Positions 29,473 to 38,066 are shown, counted from the first letter of the stretch. The stretch is DNA of 64,000 nt from an uncultured Lachnospiraceae bacterium (GCA_944383545.1 CALWPY010000010.1:1-64000), one strand, 5' to 3'. Numbers and translations are program-made. The notes: generated from the sequence alone by a model not told the origin.

Positions 29473-30510
29473 TTAAATATACTTACTGCCTTCTCTTATA
29501 CTTAAAGCTGCCATTTTTTCGCCATATTTATATATAAATTCTCTTACCCACTCAGGGTTTGTTTTTGAATACTCTCTCAAAGCCCATCCTATTGCTTTAT
29601 TTATAAAAAATTCACTGCTACCCAGAGAGTTCAGTATAATCTTTTCCAATAATTCGGTATCGGTATTTTCTTTCAGGCAAAGCTGGTGCTCTATTGCAGT
29701 TCTTTTTATCCAGATATTATCGCTTTCAGACCATTTGAGCATTAAGTTTTTTACCCTTTTGTCCCTTAAACCGATATCCCCTATTATCTGACACAGGAAA
29801 TCTATCGTGTCCCACCATGATTTTGCGACAATATACTCTTTTATCTTAGAAATATCTTCATAAGTTACATATGGTTTCATTGCTGTAAGATAATCGTAAA
29901 CCAAATACTGAAATTCCCTGTGATTATCTTCATAGCATTTATCGAGAAATAACCAGTCTATTATTTTTTCCTTTTTCTCTGATTTTAAAAACTCTCTGTA
30001 ACATTTTCTTCTTTCAGGCGAAGATATTCCGTAAAAATCAAAAAGATTTCTCATGTACTTTGACATTGAGACTGCATTTTCCTTATCTTCTTTTGCTTCA
30101 AATATCCCCTTTATCTCCTGAAATTTAGCTTCTGCCTTTAAATCGATTATGTTTTCCTCTATCTTTGAAATAATATTCATAAATTCCGCATCGCTTTTTC
30201 CCGTAGGGTCGTCCAATCCCCAGTTTAAGGTCTTTTTTCCGGGTATAACAGGGCATGCGGCGTTACATCCCATAGATACATATATGTCTGCTTCGGGTAT
30301 ATCCTCAAGTAGTTTTGAGTACTGGTCTTTTTCCATATTAATCCCATATTTCTGCTTCATAAGTCTTACGGCATCCTGATTTATCTCAGGCTTTGTTTCA
30401 GTTCCAGCCGAATACACTTCATAATAATCAGACAGGTACTTTTTTCCCAGAGCTTCCGCTATCTGACTCCTGCATGAATTATGAACACATATAAATGCTA
30501 TTTTTCTCAT
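29473..30510 (-). CDS. ArsC-type phosphatase fused to AlkD-like DNA glycosylase
   Basis: A 345-residue two-domain protein. Residues 1-130 are a low-molecular-weight phosphatase/thioredoxin-linked arsenate reductase: ICVHNSCRSQIAEALG (P-loop Cys 8), a Cys pair in MGCNAACPVIP, and the late Asp in LDDPTGKSD. Residues about 148-340 are a DNA alkylation-repeat (AlkD) domain: MSKYMRNLFDFYGISSPERR, SWWDTIDFL and FFINKAIGWALREY. AlkD removes bulky or charged alkylated bases. This fusion is unusual. It overlaps the DUF2262 gene by 4 bp (ATGA), so the two are coupled. Confidence 0.85.
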   Translation of the reverse strand: MRKIAFICVHNSCRSQIAEALGKKYLSDYYEVYSAGTETKPEINQDAVRLMKQKYGINMEKDQYSKLLEDIPEADIYVSMGCNAACPVIPGKKTLNWGLDDPTGKSDAEFMNIISKIEENIIDLKAEAKFQEIKGIFEAKEDKENAVSMSKYMRNLFDFYGISSPERRKCYREFLKSEKKEKIIDWLFLDKCYEDNHREFQYLVYDYLTAMKPYVTYEDISKIKEYIVAKSWWDTIDFLCQIIGDIGLRDKRVKNLMLKWSESDNIWIKRTAIEHQLCLKENTDTELLEKIILNSLGSSEFFINKAIGWALREYSKTNPEWVREFIYKYGEKMAALSIREGSKYI

Positions 30511-31673
30511 CCTTCAAGCTTCACTTCCTTAAATTCTCCGTTTACGTCAATTCCCACTGTTATTACGTGGTCGGTAAACATTCCGTCACTGTCAAACATA
30601 AGGCTCACACTGCCATCCTGAGAAATCTCAATCTCAGGTATTCCGATTCTTTTAATAAATTCTTCTTTTGTAACCTCATCTTCGTCTTCAGGAAGCCAGT
30701 CATCGTTTGCCAGTTCGAGCAGTTCTTCTGCAACAAATTTCCTTACTCTGCCGTCAAAAACAGGAAGATTATTAAATATTTCGTCCAGCTTCTTTAAATG
30801 ATTCTCCACCGTAATATCTTCCTCGGAGACATTCAGACAGACATCACATGTTTCTCCCAGATAATCCAGTTTTCCCTCAAACCGGTTGTATCGTCTGTTT
30901 AATATAAATTCTTTTTCCCTGTACATAAATGTAACAGGCTTCATGTATTCTTTCTTCACCTGTTCCAGGCGCTCATCCCTCACCTTTTTTATCACATCAA
31001 CGAGCATAAAGGAGTTTTCATTCTTTTTACTTTTTCTCGCCCTGATATGATATATACCCAAATCTTCAAAATTATATTTTATTTTTGAATTCGAGTTTTT
31101 CTCTATCCATCGAAGAGAAGCCGGTTTATTCTCCAACTCATTTGTTTTTAAATTAACCGAAGCAATGAAGGTTGTTCCCGGAGTTCTATAAGTCGAACTG
31201 TGCCCCCATCCGTATATCCTGCTTTTAATCAGTACCGCCATATCGAAAATTTCCTCACCAAATTCCGATTCAAAACGATATACCGGGTCAAACCTCTTAT
31301 CCTTAACGTCATATTCAAGCACATCATCTATATAATATCTTACAAATTTATCGGTCGGTTTATTTATATACTCTCTTGCCAGAATACGATATGCCTTTCC
31401 CTCTTCAAATTTATAACTGTATTTAAATCCAAAGGGCAGCTTCTTTTTCGGTGCCAGCCACTCAAGCCACTTAAATGCCACAGGTTTTGTATCCAGCATT
31501 TCTCCGGTTTTAACGTCCAGTGCCATGTCAAAACGGGCTCTGGCTTTGTAGCAGTTTTCTAAGCTTTCAAATTCTCCTGATTTGCCTTTTTTATAGCACC
31601 AGTCTATCCTGACAATCAGTTCCTTTTGTTCTTCTCTAAAGTTTTTCCTATATTCCTTAATACTTTCCGCCAT
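30507..31673 (-). CDS. DUF2262-domain protein
   Basis: A 388-residue cytoplasmic protein. The last 140 residues (VCLNVSEEDITVENHLKKL, FVAEELLELANDDW, IEISQDGSVSLMFDSDGMF) resemble DUF2262. The N-terminal 230 residues, rich in Arg/Lys and aromatics (WLEWLAPKKKLPFGF, YRILAREYINKP), are of unknown family and look like tandem beta domains. It is translationally coupled to the ArsC-AlkD fusion. No function can be assigned. Confidence 0.65.
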   Translation of the reverse strand: MAESIKEYRKNFREEQKELIVRIDWCYKKGKSGEFESLENCYKARARFDMALDVKTGEMLDTKPVAFKWLEWLAPKKKLPFGFKYSYKFEEGKAYRILAREYINKPTDKFVRYYIDDVLEYDVKDKRFDPVYRFESEFGEEIFDMAVLIKSRIYGWGHSSTYRTPGTTFIASVNLKTNELENKPASLRWIEKNSNSKIKYNFEDLGIYHIRARKSKKNENSFMLVDVIKKVRDERLEQVKKEYMKPVTFMYREKEFILNRRYNRFEGKLDYLGETCDVCLNVSEEDITVENHLKKLDEIFNNLPVFDGRVRKFVAEELLELANDDWLPEDEDEVTKEEFIKRIGIPEIEISQDGSVSLMFDSDGMFTDHVITVGIDVNGEFKEVKLEG

Positions 31674-31814
31674 AACCTTCTCCCTTTTTTATACATTCAA
31701 ATACGCTCCGCAATTAAATTTTAATTATTTTCTCCGAGCTTATTTTCATTTCCTTTGCCGATTTCAGCATCTTTTTTACCGATTTTTTATCTCCCGCCTT
31801 TTCTCATAATTATA

Positions 31815-32195
31815 TTAACTCCCCGACAGAATACTTACAAAAAGTGTCAAAACGCCCATAAAAATCACAAAACCCCAAATACACGTTCTTGTGTTTTTTC
31901 TGCTTTCTTCCAGAATATTTTTTATCTCACAAAGCTCCTTATCAGGATTTTCCAACACCTCTTTTAAATCCTCGTATGCCTCCTGATAGTCAGGATGATA
32001 ATGTGTGAGTTGCTCACCCTCTGCCCTATACTCTACATACACTTCTCCGGGCCTGTTATTATACACCACAATATCATACCCTTCCTCCAACCTGATACAA
32101 AAGTACTCATCATACATCTGATATATTCTGTTATCTTTATCCAAAGAATGCAGTTCTTTATACAGCTGTTCGTAATTTGTTATCTTTTTGCACAT
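31815..32195 (-). CDS. Hypothetical protein with C-terminal membrane anchor
   Basis: 126 residues: a soluble, acidic N-terminal part rich in Tyr and Glu (YDEYFCIRLEEGYDIVVYN, YHPDYQEAYEDL) and one hydrophobic segment at the C-terminus (CIWGFVIFMGVLTLFVSIL). GGGAGAG precedes the ATG. No family recognised. Confidence 0.6.
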   Translation of the reverse strand: MCKKITNYEQLYKELHSLDKDNRIYQMYDEYFCIRLEEGYDIVVYNNRPGEVYVEYRAEGEQLTHYHPDYQEAYEDLKEVLENPDKELCEIKNILEESRKNTRTCIWGFVIFMGVLTLFVSILSGS

Positions 32196-32201
32196 GAATA
32201 A

Positions 32202-32496
32202 ATCTCTCCCTGAAAATCATGCTAAAACTATGCTTAATATTGCATTTCCTTTTTCATTGTAACCCTGCACAAATAGTATAATGTATGTCAGCAGCAGTCC
32301 CAATGATAGAGCACGTCATCAAATTCCATATTCTCAAGTTTTTTGCTGTTTATGAAAAATTTCAAAAGGTCTTTTACAGTCTAACATAATACTGATAATG
32401 AAACAAGCAACTCACAGCTTTTACATATCTTTAAACCATTGATTTTATGACATTATACATTTCTTTAATCAAATATAATACTCTGCGTACTATGTT
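32202..32496. other. Gene-free stretch with possible coding remnant
   Basis: No intact gene. On the minus strand a short coding-like run (KFFINSKKLENMEFDDVLYH) ends at a TGA near 32299, possibly a trace of a lost gene. Confidence 0.3.
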
Positions 32497-32785
32497 CCGT
32501 CTTTATAATGATATTTACGGACTTTTTCTAAATTTCACTTATTTATACCGTAAGTTTTGATATTACTTTACGGTCCCTTTCTCCTTTTAGGTGATTTTTA
32601 CCGTAACTTTTTTCATTGCTTTACGGTCTGTTTTTTATTTGTGTAAAATAAACCGTAACTATCGCCTGTCCGTTACGGACATTTTTAGCAATTTTCCTAA
32701 TTTATCCGTAAGCTCGCCCTGTCCGCTACGGACTATTTCTGCATTTCGTCAGATTTATCCGTAACAGTACACAAAATTTTAGAGG
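32497..32785. repeat. Tandem 52-53 bp array of CCGTAA...TTACGG hairpins
   Basis: CCGTAA (CCGT in the first unit) begins at 32497, 32548, 32601, 32653, 32706 and 32759, giving steps of 51, 53, 52, 53 and 53 bp. In the first five units a complementary TTACGG (CTACGG once) follows about 20 bp later, so each unit can form a small hairpin. Sequence between the arms and between units is poorly conserved. There is no coding potential. Confidence 0.75.
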
Positions 32786-32845
32786 ACGAATTTACATTAT
32801 TATTTATTCGGTATAATTAAAAGCGACAAAATAAATGCAAAAATA

Positions 32846-32886
32846 CCTCTCGGGCAGATTATGTTTTAAGCTATCTGCCTGAGAGG
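32846..32886 (-). terminator. Terminator of the sirtuin operon
   Basis: CCTCTCGGGCAGAT and ATCTGCCTGAGAGG form a 14-bp stem with one G-T pair. On the minus strand it is followed by TATTTTTGC. It lies downstream of the GyrI-like fragment. Confidence 0.75.
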
Positions 32887-32954
32887 TTTATTATCAACAC
32901 GTCCCTCTGTTACTTTGATTTTTTCTTATCCTATACCTTCAAACTCTTTATATA

Positions 32955-33218
32955 TTATTTCTCTTTCACCGGAATCCATACTTCGGCATAATACTCTGCG
33001 TCCTGCGTTCCGTTCTTATAATTTGCAGAATTGCTGTAATATTCAATATTATACCCCTCGGGGATTTCATATTCCTCCAGATTCTTCTTTTTGGCCGCTT
33101 CAATTAAAAAATCATCTGCAATCATATAACGGAACTGATTTCCCGCCATTTCCTCGTCAAAGCAGACTCCGTACATTCCCATTACAGGCCTTTCATCTGC
33201 CTGAAAAAACATGAGCAC
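32955..33218 (-). CDS. GyrI-like effector-binding domain fragment
   Basis: 87 residues resembling the C-terminal half of AraC-effector-binding/GyrI-like domains: GVCFDEEMAGNQFRYMIADD, EEYEIPEGYNI and a final YYAEVWIPVKEK. Full GyrI-like domains are about 150 residues, so this is probably the remaining part of a larger gene. Its start shares a base with the stop of the sirtuin gene, so it would be translated by coupling. Confidence 0.5.
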   Translation of the reverse strand: MLMFFQADERPVMGMYGVCFDEEMAGNQFRYMIADDFLIEAAKKKNLEEYEIPEGYNIEYYSNSANYKNGTQDAEYYAEVWIPVKEK

Positions 33219-34228
33219 TAACTTAAAACCTCCTCCAATACCTCGCCGATATCCCCATCGATACAGATGGAACGCTCAGAAATCTCACCCGGTGAAACGG
33301 CCTCGCCGTAATTTACACAGGCATAAATGGCTTTCGGATTCTGATAAGTCATCTGCCAGAAAGGATATTTGATGATGACGGGCGTATTTGCTCCTGCTCC
33401 GAGCTCAAGGAAAAGCACATGAAGATTTTCATGTCTTCTCAAAAAATCCCAATATGCTGAAGACGCTCTGTGCCAGCCCTCGTCCTCCACAAAACTGTCA
33501 TCTGCCCGAAGATTCATAGTCATGTCACTTCCGTCATCAGGACATTTCGGAATCATTTCCGTAGGAATTTTCATAAGGATATTTTTATTCTCCGGCATCT
33601 GAAATACACCATCTTCATCCTTTACAAAGCCCTGTGCCTCCATTGCCTTCATCACCCATTCTTCGTTATCATAGGTCTTTTGAATGTCAGGATTAACGCT
33701 CTGAAACAGCCCATAATCGCCCTGTGTGTAAAACAGACGTTTTTTATCAAAGCCGGCTTTCTGAAACTGATGGTCCACATTGGTAGTTATTACAAAATAA
33801 TCCTTTTCCTTTACAAGTTCATACAGCTCGGTATAGACAGGCTTCGGAGCATCAATATAGCGGTTATAGTAAATGTGTCTTGCCCACCATGCCCATCTGG
33901 TTTCTTCATCAGGAAACGGATAAAAACCACCTGAATACATGTCACGTATATCATATTTAGCGGCAAAATCAAAAAAATACTTTTGAAATCTTTCACCGCT
34001 GTAGGTAAGGCCTGCCGAAGTAGAAAGACCTGCTCCCGCACCTATTACAATGGCATCTGCAGTCTTTATCTCATTTTTCAGTTTTAGCACACTTTCAAAT
34101 TTCCCTTCAGTATTTTCATTACTAATCAACTTATAAATTACCTTTTTGAATTTTTCCCTATCATTCTGATATGCAGCCAATAACTCATCAACATTTAATC
34201 CAAATAATAGTTTCTTCCCATGAATCAA
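33218..34228 (-). CDS. SirTM-type (class M) sirtuin
   Basis: A Sir2-fold protein of about 336 residues: NAD-binding DAIVIGAGAGLSTSAGLTYS, ITTNVDHQFQKAG, and TQGDYGLFQ, where Gln replaces the usual catalytic His as in SirTM enzymes. It also has KCPDDGSDMTMNLRADDSF in place of a four-Cys zinc site. SirTM enzymes ADP-ribosylate proteins. The first 45 codons (TTG start without a clear ribosome site) are uncertain; a GTG near residue 46 is an alternative. The matching zinc macrodomain is at 27629, but lipoylation genes are not seen. Confidence 0.8.
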   Translation of the reverse strand: MIHGKKLLFGLNVDELLAAYQNDREKFKKVIYKLISNENTEGKFESVLKLKNEIKTADAIVIGAGAGLSTSAGLTYSGERFQKYFFDFAAKYDIRDMYSGGFYPFPDEETRWAWWARHIYYNRYIDAPKPVYTELYELVKEKDYFVITTNVDHQFQKAGFDKKRLFYTQGDYGLFQSVNPDIQKTYDNEEWVMKAMEAQGFVKDEDGVFQMPENKNILMKIPTEMIPKCPDDGSDMTMNLRADDSFVEDEGWHRASSAYWDFLRRHENLHVLFLELGAGANTPVIIKYPFWQMTYQNPKAIYACVNYGEAVSPGEISERSICIDGDIGEVLEEVLS

Positions 34229-34256
34229 ATACGTTTGTTATTAATTTCTGTTTCAT
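34188..34256 (-). pseudogene. Remnant start of a GNAT acetyltransferase gene
   Basis: GGAGAT and ATG at 34256 begin a 22-codon frame, MKQKLITNVFDSWEETIIW, ending in TGA. That is how some GNAT-acetyltransferase proteins start, where more than 200 residues would follow. The rest appears replaced by the 5' end of the sirtuin gene, which overlaps in another frame. Confidence 0.4.
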
Positions 34257-34309
34257 TTGCTATCTCCATTTGAATATCTGTACAAATTGTGCTACAGCCC
34301 GTTGCACAA

Positions 34310-34783
34310 TTATAATAGACAAACCATTATATATTCTTCTTCATTTTCATCAACAATCTCGAAGCCTACATTTTTATACATTTTCACAGCATAGTTTTCC
34401 TTTTGCACTGCAAGAGAAGTCTTTTGATAGCCTCTTAATTTTAATTCCGCAAGCATCTGTTTCATCATTGCTGTTCCGATCCCAAGACCTCGGTATTCTT
34501 TATATAGTGATATCGCAAAAGACGGAACACCATCTTCTACGTGTCCATAGTCATCCATAATACGAACCCAGACAGCACCAACTATCTTTTCTTCCAATTC
34601 GGCAACAAAACAAATATCTCCTTCTTGCATACCAAAGTTCTGCACATAAACCTGTAATTCCGGTGCATTTATAATCTCTCTCGGTGGTGCATCTATACCC
34701 TCCGGGATAAAAATTGCTTCGTATAAAAAATCATCCAATACCTTATATTCATTGCTATTTATTTCTCTAATATTCATATTCAT
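34310..34783 (-). CDS. GNAT-family N-acetyltransferase
   Basis: About 157 residues with the acetyl-CoA loop YRGLGIGTAMMKQM and the later YKNVGFEIVDEN strand, typical of GNATs. The ATG at 34783 is six bases from GGAGG; an ATG 6 bp earlier touches the ribosome site and is less likely. Substrate unknown. Confidence 0.85.
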   Translation of the reverse strand: MNMNIREINSNEYKVLDDFLYEAIFIPEGIDAPPREIINAPELQVYVQNFGMQEGDICFVAELEEKIVGAVWVRIMDDYGHVEDGVPSFAISLYKEYRGLGIGTAMMKQMLAELKLRGYQKTSLAVQKENYAVKMYKNVGFEIVDENEEEYIMVCLL

Positions 34784-34870
34784 TTTCATCCTCCAATCAA
34801 TTTATTTTACTGATTAGATGTTATTCCACACATAGGTGTACCTCCTTAAAAATTAAATATGAATATCTCT

Positions 34871-35256
34871 TTATAAAAGAGTCTCTTCCAAGTCATAAAT
34901 ATATTTGAACTCCAGTAATTCTTTGGAATCTGCTGCCTGTCCCTCCAACTCTTCCTTTAAAGAATTTCCCTTATCAATAATAAAATAAATAATTTTACAA
35001 CCATATTCTTTTGCTTTTGGCATAAAGTACTGTGCACCCCATTCAGATCTTCTGGAATATTTTCAAATCCGTTCTTTGTATCAGCAACATAGTTACATCC
35101 TTCATGATCCTTAATAATATCAAGGGCACATTCAAGAGGCTTTCTATAATCCTCCATACAACAAAACTTCTTCCACTCTACTAATACCACATTATGTTTG
35201 TCTTCATATTTTACGTCACAAATTTCTGATAAATACACGATAATACTTCATATCTA
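34871..35256 (-). pseudogene. Frameshifted small protein of unknown family
   Basis: A frame from 35238 encodes LSEICDVKYEDKHNVVLVEW and YRKPLECALDIIKDHEG, then loses sense after ENIPED. The sense continues in another frame as WGAQYFMPKAKEYGCKIIYF and GQAADSKELLEFKYIYDLEE to a TAA at 34871. A further shift probably lies at the start (ATGAAGTATTATCG near 35254). The intact protein would be about 125 residues. Family not recognised; STAS-like fold is possible. Confidence 0.6.
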
Positions 35257-35697
35257 CATATCAATCCACTGTATAAATGCTGTCTTATCTGAACTGTTAT
35301 ATCCAGCATTTCTATAAAAATTCAATGTTCTCTCTTCCTTTGAACCGGTAAGCAACATCATCTTATAACAGTTATTCTCTTCCGCAATCCGCTTTGCGAA
35401 ATTTAAGCAGGCAGTCGCATAGCCCTTTTTACGGTACTCTCCATGCGTTACCACATTTTCTATAAACGCATAAGGGCGGACATTTCTTGTAAGATTCGGT
35501 ATAATCACACATACACATGACGCTACAATCCTACCATCCACCTCACAAATAATCAGATGATGATTTATATCATTTACAATACTTTCCCATGTATTTCTCA
35601 AATGTGCTGTATCTTCCGGAACACTTTCCTCGTGAAGATACAGATATAATTGTAATACATCGTTTAAATCATTTTTGTTTACTTCTCTAATTATCAT
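35254..35697 (-). CDS. GNAT-family N-acetyltransferase
   Basis: 147 residues starting MIIREVNKNDLNDVLQLYL, with the acetyl-CoA motif YRKKGYATACLNFAK and a C-terminal FYRNAGYNSSDKTAF. All GNAT core strands seem present. It is unrelated in close sequence to its neighbour at 34310. Substrate unknown. Confidence 0.87.
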   Translation of the reverse strand: MIIREVNKNDLNDVLQLYLYLHEESVPEDTAHLRNTWESIVNDINHHLIICEVDGRIVASCVCVIIPNLTRNVRPYAFIENVVTHGEYRKKGYATACLNFAKRIAEENNCYKMMLLTGSKEERTLNFYRNAGYNSSDKTAFIQWIDM

Positions 35698-35760
35698 TAC
35701 TATTATGTACCTCTAACATCAAAGTCCTATTTCGTTATTTACAAATGCTATCCGCCTGTA

Positions 35761-36261
35761 TTACTCGACAAGTTTCTCTAATGTATCCTTTCGAATCTCT
35801 TCTCTCAACTCTTTCAAATATTACGAAAAAGCAACCTTATCTTCTGCATAAATTTTATTCAACTCATACTCCTTCGGAATCCATGTAGACAAATCAGAAA
35901 TATTATGCTGAATCAATGCCTCTAAACTATCAATAGCCTTATAAACCTTTGCTTCAGTAGTTTCTCTTTTTTAAATTTCATCATATAAATCAAGCATTTT
36001 CTTTGCGTATTTCTCAGGTAAAGATTTCACCCAGTCGTATAAAAATCCTCTTCTGTTACTTCATTCGCCTTTGTCTTTTCAAATGTTGGAATATCACCAG
36101 TAAATGCTTCTCCTAAATCATGTATAATGCACATTTTGATAACTTTATCCATATCAACTTTCGGAAATTTGTCCTTCATAAAGAACGCCATTAAAGTCAT
36201 CATCCATGAATGTTCTGCTACACTTAATGCTTCTAATTTCTAATAATGTTCTTGGTTCCAT
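35761..36261 (-). pseudogene. Decayed YfbR-like HD nucleotidase
   Basis: The ATG at 36261 (MEPRTLLE, after GGAGG) is followed, after a frame change and a gap of about 25 missing codons, by LSVAEHSWMMTLMAFFMKD and IIHDLGEAFTGDIPTFEK, the two metal-binding blocks of HD-domain 5'-deoxynucleotidases. After EVTEEDF the frame shifts to DWVKSLPEKYAKKMLDLYDE, then meets in-frame stops before ending LVE at 35761. There are several inactivating lesions. Confidence 0.75.
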
Positions 36262-36524
36262 GGCTTCTCCTCCGGACACTGAGGCTGTCTACTATCCTCC
36301 GATTTAGGCAGGTTATAATTCTCCCCAACCTATATTCCACATTTCCTTTTTACCTGTGAAATATAGAGATTAGAAAACTTCAACCCATGCTCATTTAAGA
36401 CATAATCCTTAATCTCTGTCTAAGTTGCCTTGCTCTCTGCTGAAGTCAAATCCAGCTCATCCAGTTCTATCTCAACCTCGATTACGTAATCCGGTTTTTG
36501 TTGGGACAAAAGAACTACCGTCTC
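36262..36524 (-). pseudogene. C-terminal remnant of RlmD-like 23S rRNA methyltransferase
   Basis: The minus strand reads ETVVLLSQQKPDYVIEVEIE, then IKDYVLNEHGLKFSNLYISQ and PKSEDSRQPQCPEEKP with two in-frame stops. This matches the C-terminal extension found in clostridial RumA/RlmD-type methyltransferases. The coding similarity begins abruptly at 36524 with GAGACGGTAGT; upstream is unrelated sequence. Confidence 0.65.
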
Positions 36525-36572
36525 ATCTTGTAATGTTACTTTATCACTCTTTTTGATGTAATGTCAATAGTT
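36523..36572 (-). promoter_or_regulatory. Two-box element, copy B
   Basis: AACTATTGACATTACAT, 17 bp, TAACATTACAAGATGA on the minus strand, abutting the methyltransferase remnant. It holds TTGACA and a weak TAAAGT 18 bp on. It shares 32 of 33 box positions with 29247-29295. Confidence 0.5.
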
Positions 36573-36620
36573 ATATTATTTCAATCAGATTATATGGCTC
36601 TGTTTTCAATCCGATTCAAT

Positions 36621-36658
36621 AAAAAAGGCCAATCCACACAAGGCAGATTGACCTTTTT
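36621..36658. terminator. Terminator after the alpha/beta hydrolase
   Basis: AAAAAAGGCCAATC pairs with GATTGACCTTTTT; flanking A/T tracts make it usable on either strand. A second small hairpin (GAACAGC/GCTGTTC) lies at about 36667-36688 between it and the gene. Confidence 0.75.
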
Positions 36659-36713
36659 ATTAAAGCGGAACAGCTAACTCTGCTGTTCTTATTATATTTG
36701 TTACAAAAATTAA

Positions 36714-37700
36714 CTACAGCATTTTTTTAAAGAACTCCTCCATTTTATCAAACGGAATTATATCTGTTTTATCATAGAGGTCAGTGTGTACTGCATCAGG
36801 AATAATCATTAACTCCTTGTTATCAGAATAAGGATTATCTTTCACCATATCATTAAACGCATCTTTGCTGAAATAACATGAATGCGCCTTTTCGCCGTGA
36901 ATAACCAGTACCGCACTGCGGATTTCATTGCTGTACTTTAAAATCGGCTGATTCATAAATGACATACATCCTGTCACATTCCAGCCACCATTGGAATTAA
37001 GAGAACGTGCATGATATCCGCGCTCTGTTTTATAATAATCATAATAATCTTTTACAAAGAAAGGCGCATCCTCAGGGAGCGGGTCTACCACACCTCCGCC
37101 AAGCGCATAACTTCCGTTTTTATAATCTTCAAGACGTTGTGCATTTAATGTCTGTTTCTTAGCATAACGGGCTTCTTCGCTGTCCTCTGAGTCAAAGTAT
37201 CCATTGGCATTTACTCTTGTCATGTCATACATGGTAGAAGCTACAGTTGCTTTGATACGGGTATCTAAGGCCGCCACATTAAGAGCCATTCCACCCCAGC
37301 CGCAAATACCGATAATACCAATTTTTTCAGGGTCAACATCTTCACGCAGCGAAAGGTAGTCTACTGCTGCCTGAAAGTCCTCTGTGTTAATGTCAGGTGA
37401 AGCCATATAACGAGGCTGTCCGCCGCTCTCTCCCGTAAAAGACGGGTCAAAAGCCATAGTGAGAAATCCCCGCTCTGCCATTTTTTGAGCGTAAAGTCCT
37501 GATGCCTGTTCTTTTACGGCACCAAAAGGTCCGCACACTGCAATCGCTGCAAGCTTTCCTGATACATTCTTTGGCTTATAAACATCAGCGGCAAGAGTAA
37601 TACCGTAACGATTATGAAATGTAACCTTGCTGTGTTCTACTTTGTCACTCTTTGGAAAAGTCTTATCCCATTCTTCTGTTAAAACTAATTTTTCTTCCAT
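36714..37700 (-). CDS. Alpha/beta hydrolase, dienelactone-hydrolase-like
   Basis: About 328 residues. The nucleophile elbow is GICGWGG, with Cys rather than Ser, followed by an acid/base region at VIHGEKAHS and DAVHTDLYD. Cys nucleophiles occur in dienelactone-hydrolase-type enzymes. ATG at 37700 has GGAGG seven bases upstream; an earlier ATG at 37718 overlaps the previous gene's stop. It is co-transcribed with the small protein at 37715 and faces a divergent LysR gene. Confidence 0.82.
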   Translation of the reverse strand: MEEKLVLTEEWDKTFPKSDKVEHSKVTFHNRYGITLAADVYKPKNVSGKLAAIAVCGPFGAVKEQASGLYAQKMAERGFLTMAFDPSFTGESGGQPRYMASPDINTEDFQAAVDYLSLREDVDPEKIGIIGICGWGGMALNVAALDTRIKATVASTMYDMTRVNANGYFDSEDSEEARYAKKQTLNAQRLEDYKNGSYALGGGVVDPLPEDAPFFVKDYYDYYKTERGYHARSLNSNGGWNVTGCMSFMNQPILKYSNEIRSAVLVIHGEKAHSCYFSKDAFNDMVKDNPYSDNKELMIIPDAVHTDLYDKTDIIPFDKMEEFFKKML

Positions 37701-37714
37701 TTTTATTCCTCCAT

Positions 37715-37954
37715 TCATTCTTTATCCTCTTTTTCCATCATATAAACCATATGGTCAAGACAGTCTATTTTATATTGGTCATTATGCAGGGTTTCTAAGA
37801 GTGTTGCTTTATATCGGGAAAGCAGCAGATACTGTTCTTTCCTTTTCTTTTTATTATTCAGTTCCAGAAACTTTTCAATTAAAACCGCATCACATCCGGC
37901 ATCCGAGAGGTTTCTTCGTATTTTAAAAATACGTTCTTCTGAAAACTCTCTCAT
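37715..37954 (-). CDS. Small conserved hypothetical protein
   Basis: 79 charged residues, mostly helical (ERIFKIRRNLSDAGCDAVLI, LLETLHNDQYKIDCLDHMVY). Similar small proteins occur in Lachnospiraceae. Its stop overlaps the region before the hydrolase start, suggesting one operon read away from lysR. Function unknown. Confidence 0.6.
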   Translation of the reverse strand: MREFSEERIFKIRRNLSDAGCDAVLIEKFLELNNKKKRKEQYLLLSRYKATLLETLHNDQYKIDCLDHMVYMMEKEDKE

Positions 37955-38037
37955 TAAGTACCACCTCGCTTTCCTGATTTTATGATAAACCGCATTTTAA
38001 GGAATAGCAAATACCTTGTTTTTATTTCATGCCATGC

Positions 38038-38066
38038 TTTACAGGCATTATAATTAGCGATATAAT
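38038..38066 (+). promoter_or_regulatory. lysR promoter
   Basis: TTTACA (38038-38043), 17 bp, TATAAT (38061-38066). An ATGC-N-GCAT dyad around 38034-38048 may be a LysR-type T-N11-A binding site within the divergent region. Confidence 0.6.

Noticed and set aside
32497-32785. The 32.5-kb array as a degenerate second CRISPR
   Set aside because: Only 6-base boxes are conserved, the period is 52-53 bp, and there are no 28-37 nt repeats or nearby cas genes.
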